Assembly (NCBI GenBank): GCA_028583405.1
Contig: JAPTMU010000106.1
Coordinates: 124,001 to 188,000, forward strand
Direction of reading: 5' to 3'
DNA length: 64,000 nt
From: Pogonophryne albipinna
Taxonomy: Eukaryota; Chordata; Actinopteri; Perciformes; Artedidraconidae
Shown one piece after another: positions 24,295 through 36,000 of this stretch. Both the position numbers and the translations under genes were made by a program. Under the pieces are notes generated by a model. That model was not told the DNA's origin. It saw nothing but the letters and a program-made list of their open reading frames with translations, and did not search any database. Every line of letters starts with the position of its first letter. The first letter of the stretch is position 1.

Positions 24295-24991
24295 ATGGGA
24301 GCGACGTGGATCTCATGGAGAACAACTACAACCGTGTTCATCACTCTTCTACAAATCAAAGGTGGGCCGCTATGCTTTAGGTATTTCAAAGCTGATTAAA
24401 TAGTCTTTAAATGAGTCAAAACTTGGTTACGCAGCTAACAATGATTTTGTGTCACTGACAGCTCTGATCAGTGTCCAGACTACAGTTACCGGTGTGGAAG
24501 GCCAGACCGTTGAGTTCAAATGTGAATATGAAGATGGCCATAAGAGCAAAGTTAAATACTTCCGCAATGACAAAAATATGATCCTGATACAGACAGAAAA
24601 AGATGTCCAGTCGGTGAGAAATGGACGTTTTTCTCTTTTCGACAACACCACCGGATCCTTCTTCATCGTGAGGCTGGACAAACTCACCTCAAGGGACAGT
24701 GGGACGTACAGGTGTGGGGTGGACTCACAGCTGATCATAGAGCTGAAAGTTTCCCAAGGTACGTCGTGTAGGATTACTGGTGGTCTTCAGCATGCACAAC
24801 CAAAATTATATTTTCTGGTTAGTGCTTCACAATTATAGATAATCGATAGCTAGCCAGACAAATGTGATATAGTTTCTGTACACCTGGTGATCTGGAATCG
24901 TCGGGCCACAGACCATAAATGAGAACTAAGTACTGATACCTTTCTCACACAGGTTCCTTTAAAAAAAAAAAAAAAGATTTCTATTTCTGTT

Positions 24992-25089
<98 letters not shown>

Positions 25090-26762
25090 TTAGTAAACTT
25101 ATTATAACCCTTCAACAACAGCAAACTTTCTCACACAACACAGTCAGTAAGATCATAATATATCAGTTACCTCTGTGTCTGTTAATTGTATTTTCTGTAT
25201 ATTAATACTTTGTTTTTGTTTGTGTTTTCCAGTTCCTGTATCAACCATACTACCAAATCACCGTAAAGTGGACAGTGAGTAATGTTTGTGTGTTCATCTG
25301 TTCTCATAGTGCGCTATAGCGCTCGTAATGATGTGTGTGTGAATCCTCCAGATAAACCTCAGTGGTTCTCTCCTGCAGAGTTCCACCTGCCGCTGTTTGT
25401 GACTGCAGCTATGTGTATGGCAGCGTTGCTGTTTATATGTCTGTTTACACTTTGTCTTCGCCTGGCTGTGAAACACCAAAGATCCAGCCCACGCCAAAAG
25501 AGAGAGGTTTGTCAAAAACTTAAAGGAGCCCTTTTATAAATGTTTGGGTTTCCCTTTCCTGTAGTGTCTTATATCGGTTTGTTTGCATGTAAATGGTCTA
25601 CAAAGGCTAAAATCCCAAAGTTCCCTCTAGAGGGAGTTTCTCTCCCAAACACTCTCCCCCCCTGCCTGAAACGCCTCCATTGGACTCCTTTGTTTACTTC
25701 TGATACATAGTGACATCATTATGTAGTTAGTAGAGACATCACTATGTAACACTTTGATTCTATAGGCAAATGCTCCGACACATTGTACGTGATAGGCTAA
25801 GGGGCGGGACATCTCTGAGCGGTTGACCAATCACAACAGAGCCAGCTAACCAATCAGAGCAGACTGGGCTCTGGTTTCAGACAGAGGGTGAAAAGCAGTG
25901 CTGCAGCACAGGCAGTAAGAGAAAAATAAAGACCTATTTGAACATGAAAGCATGTGAACATGTCACAGTAGAGGTGCTAAAAACAAGTATGAAACCTAAA
26001 CATGAACATAATAATGGCCCTTTAAAGCCACACTCATATCAAGACTACAGGGATGATTATGTGGGCCGGCCCACCACTGTTGTTCAGACTTTAATCAACT
26101 AGCGAATGGATTGCAAACATTATGGTACAGACATTCATGTTCCCATTAGGATGAATTAATAGAAAAATGTTTGTTTAGTGCCTATATTAAAAACGTATTG
26201 TTAATGTAAGCAATTTAGCAGATTTCACCTGTTGATAATCAATTATAAACTTTATACCTGCTGAACATTAACCATATTAACCATATCACTGTGGGATTAT
26301 TTACATTATCTTAAAACAACATTGTGTCCGGCTAAAGGCTCCCAGAGTTGCTAGCATGGCAAAGTAACACATTGTCCAGTAAAGCCAACACATTGAATTT
26401 AGAGTATAATACAACCAAGAAGCAGTTCTCTGAGGTTTCTGTTCATCCCACAGGAGTCATCTGACTACGAGACAATGACGCCTGGTGTAAGAACTGACTC
26501 GGATGTCCGATGCAGCTTTTCTACTCCAGGCTTGGATGATCTTTCAGCTCTACCACCGCCATCACCTGACCTCTGCTCCCATTTCACATCAAGGAATCGC
26601 GAGTCCACTGTCACTCTCGGCCTCTGTGATTATGTGGATGTTGATGTCCCAAAGCCCATCTGCCAGTACCAAGATCTGGATCTCAGTCGGTTAGAGGATC
26701 ACGTCTATCACAGCCTTCATGGAAACAGCCATCCTAAAGATGGACCTGTGATTAACTCTTGA
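24295..26762 (+). CDS. CD300-like receptor C (V domain without second disulfide)
   Basis: A predicted single-pass receptor of 289 residues. Exons are 24295-24361 (signal peptide), 24462-24758 (V domain), 25233-25274 (short stalk), 25352-25506 (transmembrane) and 26454-26762 (tail). Phases are 1-1-1-0 as in receptors A and B. Core cysteines are present (EFKCEY; SGTYRCGV), but the extra CD300-type pair is absent: where A and B have YFCKGDC and YLCKAAC, this gene reads YFRNDKN. The transmembrane segment is long and uncharged. The tail has four tyrosine motifs: SDYETM (YxxM, a PI3K p85 type site), CDYVDV, CQYQDL and HVYHSL; the last three are ITIM-like but lack the usual residue at -2. The transmembrane exon could instead start at 25379 with the same phase. 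AATAAA is at 26989-26994. Exact orthology is unknown. Confidence 0.82.
24993..25087. repeat. (CA)n microsatellite, receptor C intron
   Basis: About 95 bp of uninterrupted CA dinucleotides, preceded by a short poly-A, between the V-domain and stalk exons. Confidence 0.98.
25524..26021. mobile_element. MITE flanked by TTAA in receptor C intron
   Basis: About 500 bp bounded by TTAA on both sides (25520-25523 and 26022-26025) with short inverted ends (aggagcc at the left, ggccct at the right). It contains no open transposase. The TTAA target suggests a piggyBac-type or similar element. A related copy starts near 28397 with taaaggtcccatgtcatgct. Family assignment is tentative. Confidence 0.55.
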
Positions 26763-27151
26763 TACTGTTGAAGGATAATTCAAGGTTAATGAAAACAAAC
26801 TGAAAGTTACTTTTTATTAACTTTTGTGTTGTTGTTGTTGTTGTTGTTGTTGCTGTCTTTCCTGAACTTGTAGAGATATGTGATATGATTACTGATAAGT
26901 ATGATAGCCAAACGGCAACAGTAAGGCTGTTGTAAACCAAAATGATCTGCCATTGTGTATAGATGAAAGAAAGAGTTGAAGTGACAAAAATAAAAGAACG
27001 CAGGTCTCTAAACAGAAAATGTGTTAGGTGTGGCAGCCAAATAAGTTGTTGTCTTGTCACTGACATGAGAATAATCAGCAGAAAAGCAAGACAAAAATAT
27101 GATGGTCACCGCTACACTTCTTACAGCCAATGGGGATAAAGAAACAGACAG
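26763..27151. other. Receptor C 3' flank
   Basis: 3' UTR-like sequence with a polyA signal at 26989-26994; no coding signal until the orphan exon at 27152. Confidence 0.5.
26826..26852. repeat. (TTG)n microsatellite
   Basis: Nine TTG units in the receptor C 3' UTR region. Confidence 0.9.
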
Positions 27152-27349
27152 CAGGACAACCAGCCGCTTCAGCTTTTATACTATACCAGGACACCAGAAG
27201 AGATAACTCAGATCCAACCTGAAGGCCTATTCTTCTCCACTCTTAGCTTCAACAAACACACAGACTGCAGCACCTCGAACCGCATCCATACATATGCAAA
27301 TGTGACACATAAAGCAACAGATCAAACAACAGTCCATTACAATCTTTAA
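27152..27349 (+). pseudogene. Orphan tyrosine-motif tail exon (alternative or relic)
   Basis: After an acceptor-like gaaacagacag there is an open frame of 65 codons plus TAA, in phase 0, with the look of an immune-receptor tail: RIHTYANVTHK (Y followed by V at +3, and YxN) and TTVHYNL at the very end. The last exons of receptors B and C also begin in phase 0, so this could be an alternative last exon of receptor C, whose transmembrane exon ends in phase 0 at 25506, or what remains of another paralogue whose ectodomain exons are gone. No ectodomain exon lies between 26763 and here. Confidence 0.4.
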
Positions 27350-29961
27350 ACTCCGTGCTGATCATCTTCACTGTTAAGTTCACTATTATACACTCTAAGA
27401 GTTATCAAATCCAGCGCTCACATATTTCTGTAAATTCACAGGTTGTTGAAAGGTTCAGATGGTTTTTTTGCTAACTTTTATGCAAGACATAACAATATAG
27501 GAATAATGTTAATTCCTCCGAAAAATTATGTGTTTAAGTAATGCAGCATCTTCATTAGATAATAAATTGTATCAATACATAGAATGTATTTTTTGTATAC
27601 TTTCTGGGAATGTTTGTTTGTGGTTGACTTAAGAGTTGGTAAAGCTGTGAAACATATTCAAACACACCTCCCACATAGAACACACACACTGAAACTGAGA
27701 AGGTGATGTGAAAAAAGGAACTGCCGGTGGGAAAGCCTCACACTCACACCTACAGCTCGTACATAACACAACACACTTTATGATGAACCTCAGTACTTCC
27801 TGGTTCAAATGGGGCTCCAGTTGTGTTTCTTGAAGATAATTAAAGGGGTATTGGACTCCAATTATTCTACTATCAGTCATAATAATGGGGTGTAGGATCT
27901 AATGAGTGTTGTGCATTAGAACATGCCTCTGCAGTGATTATAATTGATAATTCAGGGATGATCCATCAGGACAGGGAAAACGTCCGCAGCCCCAGTGGTG
28001 GGCTTAGAGACCAACACATCGGTGAGGACGTCCATCTGCGCTACTCCACAGAATGTAATCCTAAATATATCCCTACATGTCCGAAACTTGCCAGAGAATC
28101 AGCACATAGGCCAATCACAGTGTTCTATCACAGTGATCCAGTGATAAGGAATAAGTACATCACAAACACATCATGTTTTTCACAATGAGCTAATTGTGAA
28201 AATGTTTGTTTAATATAAAGAATGTACATGTAGAATACACTAAAGTTACATCATCTTAAAGTGAGGTCTGCATGGATTTAATATTCACTGAAAAATGGCT
28301 TTGACATTTGTATTAGTTAGTTGAAAGCAATAATATTATTGCTTTCAACTAACTAAATACCAATATGTGTAAAGCTGCTGTTTACAAAATGCATTTAAAG
28401 GTCCCATGTCATGCTTTTCCGGTTATTACCCGTCCCCTTGTGTGTTATGTAGCTTTTTATGCATGTAAACGGTCTGCAGAGTCACAAACCCTCAAAGTAC
28501 ACCCTGTAGCGAGTAAAACTCTAACACAGAAAAGAACGGTCTATGCTGCCCCAACGCCTCGCTGGAGATTTCTCTTTTTCTTCCTGGATCGTAGTGACGT
28601 AAGGGTCTAAGCGACGTAACGGCTACGCGGATTGGTCTAAACGGACCAATCCGCGGACTTCCTCACACACACACACACTCATGTAAAGGAGGGGGAGGGG
28701 TAATAATTCATGGAGAAGGAAAGGGTTCTTTTAAATCAGGTAGAGAGCAAAACTGGGTAATCAAGGAGCCAACTACTACGTTTAAGATTTTAACACAATC
28801 ATTTATTCAGGAGAACATAAAACTTTACTAAGAAAACTAAAATCAGAGCCGTCTAAAATATAATCTCAGTAAAAAGATAGTCTAAAGCTATTTTAAAATA
28901 CAATTAAAACGCAGTTAAAACAATACAAAGAATTCAAGCCATTTAGGACAGAGAGTGAATACACATACTACAGAGATGCTGTATGAGAAACCAATGTGAG
29001 TTTGGAACATTGAACAATGTAAATCTATTCTACGTAGTAGACCTCGACAATGGAATTATGATCAGTAGAAATGGCCATGACATGGGAGTGTTTAGTAGGT
29101 GGATTTCTAACTTCACTTCCTGTTTTGTCTGATACAGTATAACGCTTTATATTTTACCATAACTTGACATAGGAGGACACAGTCAAACAGTGTACATTAA
29201 AGACTCTTAAATGTGTGATGTCCTACTCTAAAATGTTTTAATGTTTACTTCAATCAAATGTATTATGTCAACAGGTTCCACATAACTGTATTAAGTTAGT
29301 ATTAATAGTATAAAGTTGAACCTATTCTTTTGTATTTAAACTTAATATCATTGCTTTCAACTAACCCTTACATAATACACTTATTTAAGTCAACGGTTCA
29401 CATTTTTTTCAGCATAATAAAACACAATATGATGTTCATACAGGTTTTTTACTGTAAAAGGACAAGGTACATAAGCACGTTTTGAATAACCAATTAGGAT
29501 GTTATCCCTCCTATGGAAATATTACACATAATCAGGTAGATAGCTAAAATACCTTCAGTTCAGACTGGATATTAATAGCTTGTATTTTAATATTGTGTAT
29601 CCAAAGATAAGAGGGCCATTGTGCAGTTGTTCTGTGAAGCACAACCCTATTTGTTTTTACGTGAGAGGAAGAGATCATGCGATGCAGCAGGTACATGAGC
29701 CTGCACTCTCACATCAATATCTATCCAACCATCTTTCTATCTTTCTCTCCTCCCTCCTTTTCTGTTTCTCTCTCTGAATACAAAAACTACAACCTCATTT
29801 TGAAATGCAAATGTTTCATGTCAGCTTCTCTAAGAGGCACATTCATATTTCACAGAGAGACAGTACATCACTGATGTCACGACACTTCTTTTTTTATAAA
29901 TGTACCGTTAATATTTGAGCTTGGTTTTAAACTATATTTAGGTGGAAAAAGCAGGACTGAC
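27350..29961. other. Intergenic between orphan exon and receptor D
   Basis: No Ig or transmembrane exon is visible. An 84-codon open frame at 27934-28188, preceded by an acceptor-like gataattcag, has several tyrosines (HLRYSTE, PKYIPT, NKYITN) but no recognisable domain. A second copy of the TTAA-flanked repeat covers about 28397-28700 and ends in a near-palindrome (cggattggtctaaacggaccaatccg). Confidence 0.45.
28397..28700. mobile_element. Partial copy of TTAA-type repeat
   Basis: Starts ttaaaggtcccatgtcatgct, like the element at 25524, and shares its cttttatgcatgtaaacggtct block. It ends near a 26-bp inverted repeat around 28628-28655. The right terminus is unclear. Confidence 0.4.
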
Positions 29962-32900
29962 ATGATGAGGATATCACTGACATTTATCATTGTCTTAATG
30001 ACAGGTAAATATGTTTTTCTGTTCTTCTTTGATGAATATGCAACATGTTTGGCAACAACCAGTCTACTGTTTGATGATGAAATTACTTTATTTTCTATTG
30101 TCTGGTCTTTTAAAATAAGAAGAAAATCATGCACCCAGCAAACAAAAAAACAGACGTGGAAAGTACATAAGTAAAATGTTGAGGGTATTGTACTTTACTT
30201 GAGGATTTGTATATTTTCTACAACTTCTGCTTCTGGAGCATATTTCAGAGGAAAATGCATTTACTTTCAAATGTCTTTGATTTACTCTTACGACCTTTTT
30301 ATTACCTTGCAGTCGAAGTCACATCAAAATCCACGCATCCGCTACAAGGTTGGTTATGTGCGCGCTGCCTTGTTGTCAATTTAAAAACCTTTTGCTTATG
30401 GCTGCCACTGCAATGGGGCTTATATTGTTTGCACCTGTGTTTGGGACCTTGATGTGTTTTTATTTAGCTGTTTAAGTGGCAGTTTATTTGTATTCATGTA
30501 GCGTAATGCCTACACTGAAAAAAAAAGGCCGTTGGATTAACATGATTTTAATATGGAAACCGGTTGCACACATGAAAAACATGTGTACTCAAAACGATTC
30601 CATTATGTTAAAGACACACAACTATGTTATTTCAAAGAAACATGAAATTGTTATGTTAATGTGAATATTTCTTTTAATATAGGTATATTCATTTACCCTA
30701 TGTTTAACCAACATGACTTTTTATGTTCATTTTAGGCTTTTAATATACTCAGTATATTTCTGTACAGAGCCACATGAATGTTTTGTTTAAACTACATGCT
30801 ATAGTTTTCTGTTTAATCTACCTAGTTCTCAAGGGGTACATAACATTATTTATTTCATGTGAATAGAGGCATTTCGTACATTCTTCTACAGGATCCGTCT
30901 TAATCTCTTATATCCACAGCATTTATCACAACATTTTCAAACAAATAGTCAATAAAGACAAACACATTTCTTTGAACAACATTCATGTATTTTTCTCAAA
31001 AAATAAAACAATATTAACAACCACCACACATCCAGATGAGCTTTTGGTTCTCCATCATGCAGCCCCAGGAGAATTAACAAATACATTGAAAATAAAGAAA
31101 TAGAAGAAATGGAAAAAGTTTGTGATGCATGTACATATACATTATTGTGTTAGAACACAGCAAGCAAGCTTAAAGGAAACTGTTCTCCCGACCAAAATAA
31201 AGGTTTATTGGGCCAGATGGCAAAGAAAGGCTTATTTGTGTAACTCATTCATAGTAAACAATTAACAGAAAATGTCAACGCCTAGCCGAAAAAAGGAAAT
31301 GTTCTTGCAAATCCATTATTTAAATAGTAAACTGCTAATATGAAAGGGCACTTTAATGCAAAAAAAGCAATGGCATTGCTTTGGAAAAATACATGAAAGT
31401 ATAATAATGGCCTGGTTTCTCACCACATATGCACTAAAGAAAGTATTACAAATAAAAACAAGAACTGACATTTTGAAGTAGCGCAATTAGTACATTCTGA
31501 AACACATGACAAGTGGTACATTCTGAAAACACATGACCCCAGGAAAAACACACATTTCTGAAACATGCAAATCAAGCAAAAAGCATGAGCAAAGGAAGTG
31601 CAAGACAGTTGTATCGATGAAAGTCCAGTATGAATGCTGTAAAAGTGCACAATGGTCCATGGCAACAGCTCACTCAAACAGTTTGTTTTTAAACGCTTGG
31701 GCTTTCTTGGAGAGCATGTTGCCGTCTAGCTCCATTAACATTTGCACATTTTGCACTTTGAACGTGCACTTCAGTTTAGGGGGGTAGTTCAGGTTCATTG
31801 CATACATTAGTCCAAACAGCATGGTAGCAGCTAATGCAATGTTGTCCACATCAGTGGACCTGTTGGCCTTCCAGGACAATCTGTCCTCTGGTCTCATCTG
31901 TCCTCTGGTCTCATCTGTCCTCTGGTCTCATGGTGGAATTGTGTTTGACAACATAAAGTCCCACTGTAATCCCCTCAATGGACCGCATAATGACGTCTTC
32001 ATCTTCTGCCTGCAGAGTGCACAGTCACAAAAGGAACAGAGTGAGATCTAACAAATCAATACATATATATACCCATTACCAGAGGTGGGACCAAGTCATT
32101 GTTTTGCAAGTCCGAGTCAAGTCTCAAGTCTTTGCGCTCAAGTCCGAGTCAAGTCTCAAGTCTTTGCGCTCAAGTCCAAGTCAAGTCTCAAGTCAGGATG
32201 GGCAAGTTCAAGTCAAGTCTCAAGTCAGGATGGGCAAGTTCAAGTCAAGTCCAAGTCCTAAACTTTGACAAAACGAGTCTTAAACAAGTCATTATGTGCT
32301 TTTCACCAAATGTAATGACATCGATCAACAGAATAATACTTAATAATCAAATTGCTCTTTATTAGTCACATTAATAATTTAATAATCCATTTTCTCTCTG
32401 CTGGTAAAGTAACGTGTTTTTTTCTATTTTAAGAGGGATCATTAAGGTAAGGCTACCGTGACGGTTTGATTCAGAAGGAGTTTAATGTATAAGATCCCTG
32501 ATGTTGAGGTAACCAGAATGTTTATTTCCACTGTGTACAACATGTTGTAAGGGACCCACAATCTATCTTTATGCAAGGGATAATGTGCAGCGAGGCGGTC
32601 TCTATGGGGAAAAGAACACCTGCATCTAGATCCCTCTGCAGGTGGTACTTTAACTATATTTTGATGATAATACTTTTCTACTTTTACTTGTAACATTTTG
32701 AATGCAGGACTTTTTATTGTACAGAGTTCCTGCAGGTTTCGCCAACTCAAATTTAAGACTTTTTAACACCTTTTTAAGACTACTTTGAATAGAATTTAAG
32801 ACCTATTTCATGGCAATAAAGTATGAAGGAAAATTGATATGAAAGAAGAAATACGTCCCATAATCACTTACAAAGTAAATGTATTCATGTTCAACATAAG

Positions 32901-32974
32901 AACAATGACTGAACATAACAGCATAACAGTACAGAACTGTGTTAGCGTGTTAGACAAAAAGTGTGTACGTGTGT

Positions 32975-33061
<87 letters not shown>

Positions 33062-36000
33062 TGAGAGAGAGAGTGACAAGAGCTATATTCAGAGCTCTGC
33101 TGCCTTGGCTACACTATTTCATCGTTGCTGTTGTATGATTGGTGTTTAGCTACGGTAGTTAGCGTCTACAGCACCTCCGCTTTTAGGGTTGACGTAGACC
33201 CAAACTTCGCCCGGAGGTCCCCCGGTGTTGTTGCGGGAGCTGCTGCACTAGCTAACGCTCCACTAGCTGCTGCTGCACTAGCTAACGCTACATTAGCAAA
33301 ACAAACGCTAATTTCTTTTGCAAAAGGTGCGGCGGGCTTCAAACACGTTCTCTCCACTGGTTTCAACCAAGCACTAAATTAGATGTTTTCCAACCAAATA
33401 CAGTTGAACTTACACTTCCCCATATTTGTTTGTAGGCTAAATAGATTCGAAGATAGGCTACATGAGCTGAAGCTTGGTTGCTAGGTTACTAGCTGGGTGT
33501 TCTCCAATAAGGGGCCGGGGGAAACAAAGTTAGTGATTACTGGTTCCATGTTGATTTAATTCAATATAAATTGTTGGGGGGAACTGAAAGGCTATTACCG
33601 TACTGGTTACTTTGCAGCCCGGACATTTCCCCCAAAACACATTTAGACGCTATCGCAACACAGAAGTACCTTTCAAATCCGATAATTTTTAAGACCTTCT
33701 AAATCATATTTAAGACCTTTTTAAGGCCTTAAATTCAGATGATCAAATTTAAGACTTTTTAAGACTTGTTAAGACCCCGCAGGAACCCTGATTGTAACTT
33801 TTTTAATTGTCTGAACTTCTCCCACCTCTGACAATAAATCCTGAGAGGTTACCAAAAAAAAACCCTGCTCTGAAGGTTATTTTCATTTTACAAATCCTGC
33901 ACTCAGCTTTGCTTTCTCCAATATCATTGAAAAGCAGCCAGATGCTGCTTCTTTTTTCGGTTTTCGCTCATTTCTTGACTTTTTCCGACGCGCTTGCATT
34001 TAAATCCGGCTCCCCGTCTTCGCGTCGCTCTGTGCAGCTGGCCTGTACCACTACACATGCTGTTCCCCTCACCCTTCTTTCACATAATGGTATGATCCTA
34101 GTGTGTCCTCGCATATGATTGGCCGCATGGTGGCCCAGCTAAATAAAGAGCCGCCCCTGCCTGCAAGGATTCTCAGCAAGAGTAGGAGCGGCTGAAGATT
34201 CTGCTCTCCCCGACGGGAGTCTGCTCTTCTAACGGCAGTTCGCGATCGGCGTGTTGGAGACCTCTGAATTAAAGTATCAAGTCACCTCAAGTCAGAAGGC
34301 TCAAGTCCAAGTCAAGTCCCGAGTCATTGGTGTTCAAGTCCAAGTCGAGTCGCAAGTGTTTTGTGATGTTGTCAAGTCGAGTCTCAAGTCATCAAATTTG
34401 TGACTCGAGTCTGACTCGAGTCCAAGTCATGTGACTCGAGTCCACACCTCTGCCCATTACTAAGTCCCTGTGTTTAACAAGTACATTTGGTCAGATTTCA
34501 GTACTTTTAAGCCTCCTTGTTATCTGATATACTCCTGTCTGACCTGATAAAAAATGTTTCATTTCCTGTATCCGTTTTAAATTAAAAGCCCTCTAGCTTT
34601 TCAGTGTAGTCTGGCTATTAAACAAAAAACAGGGATGTTCACATACTTTAGGCTATATACTATGTGGTGTTTCAATAAATACATATTTTAACGTCCAACA
34701 AAAAAATCAAAAGGTCAAATATTACTTCTACTGACCACAAACTCTCTCATTGAGGTGCACACACAGCCCCTTGAGAAGACAATCCCGGCCTAAATCGACA
34801 TCAACCTAAGTGAAGGGGAATAAGAAAATAAAGAATCTATTTTGCTCAATGAAATGTGTACACTATTGACTCGATGTATAATTTCCTTAAAATGAATTCT
34901 TACTTGAGTCATGTTTGACATAATACAGTTCCTATCTGTCCTCCTCTCTTCTCAAAAACCTTCAGAAGTTTGTCAGATAGCACATCCAGCTGAGAGAGAA
35001 CTCTTGATTGGAGGGGCAGGGTTGTTATACGCTTAAACTCCGCATTTATCAAAGAAAACAAAATATCACAGTCATAAAAATCATGAAATCATTTCATTTT
35101 CTAATGATGTTATGATTGTAGTTGTGTGCTTGCCTCAAAACGCTGCAGAGAAACTAGTCCATGCATGTGTTACTTCAAGGCTAGCTTATTGTAACTCTAT
35201 ATTATCAGGGTGTACCAAAAACTCAGTTAAGTTGCTTCAGCTGATTCAAAATGTATTGACCAGAGCACGGAAAAGGGACCACATTACTCCTGTTTTGGCT
35301 CCATAGTGAGAATAACTTTTTATATCAAGTACGAACAACCAGGTTAGACTACATTACATTTACGTTTTTTTTCCAAAGCGACTTAAAATAAGTATTACTG
35401 TAATATAAGACTACATATAAGAAACACCCTTATAGCCATTTCAACAAACAAAACATTATCACTTTTGTGAAGGAGGCTTTATCGCAGAATGTTTGGCTTC
35501 TGCCTCTCACTTTCTGAATCACTTTTGCCTAATAAATCAGAAAATGTGTATATCCCTGCAATGTTTGCAGTATGTAAATGTTATGAATAAATATTCAGAA
35601 ATTGTCAGACTAATACCAGTTTTCAATTAGTTAAAGATCAAGTTTAAATTAGTCATGTAAATCACACAAAACATTTGAATACTCACCATTTACTACAGAG
35701 CCTTTGGAACAATGTTCAAAGGAAGGCTGAGGTCAATCTTCTCCACACCAATTACCTATCACAGAAAAACATATTTGAAATTATTTCATTATTCACACAC
35801 AAATAAAACAAAAATGTTCTGCTCCTTAAAAGGCGACATTTACCATTTAATGACGTACCTTTAGGTTAATATGAACAGACTTCGGCCGAGATGGGCGCCT
35901 CCAGTGTAAAAAGCTACAGTAGCCTTACGGCCCCTACACACGGCGGCGTGCGTTGCCGCTTGGCGGTGGGCGTGTCTTGAGCTTGGGGAGTTTACGCGAG

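Larger units (their letters stand above)
32080..34452. mobile_element. hAT-type transposon with AAGTC subterminal arrays (outer)
   Basis: A 2373-bp element inside the receptor D intron. Ends are cagaggtgggac and gtccacacctctg, an imperfect inverted repeat. The 8-bp target duplication cccattac is perfect (32072-32079 and 34453-34460). Both ends carry dense arrays of caagtc/gagtc motifs (32098-32260 and 34277-34440), the kind of repeated subterminal sites that hAT transposases bind. No transposase frame is present, so it is non-autonomous. A second element is nested in it. Confidence 0.85.

Noticed and set aside
25232..25378. Receptor C stop codon at the end of the stalk frame (gtg gac agt gag taa)
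   Set aside because: The TAA lies two bases beyond a strong donor, gaca|gtgagt; splicing removes it and the next exon restores the frame into a clear transmembrane segment.
33125..33382. 85-codon frame rich in Ala-Leu-Ala-Asn
   Set aside because: It lies inside a nested hAT element and arises from small gctaacgct/gcactagct repeats; both strands are open and no domain is present.
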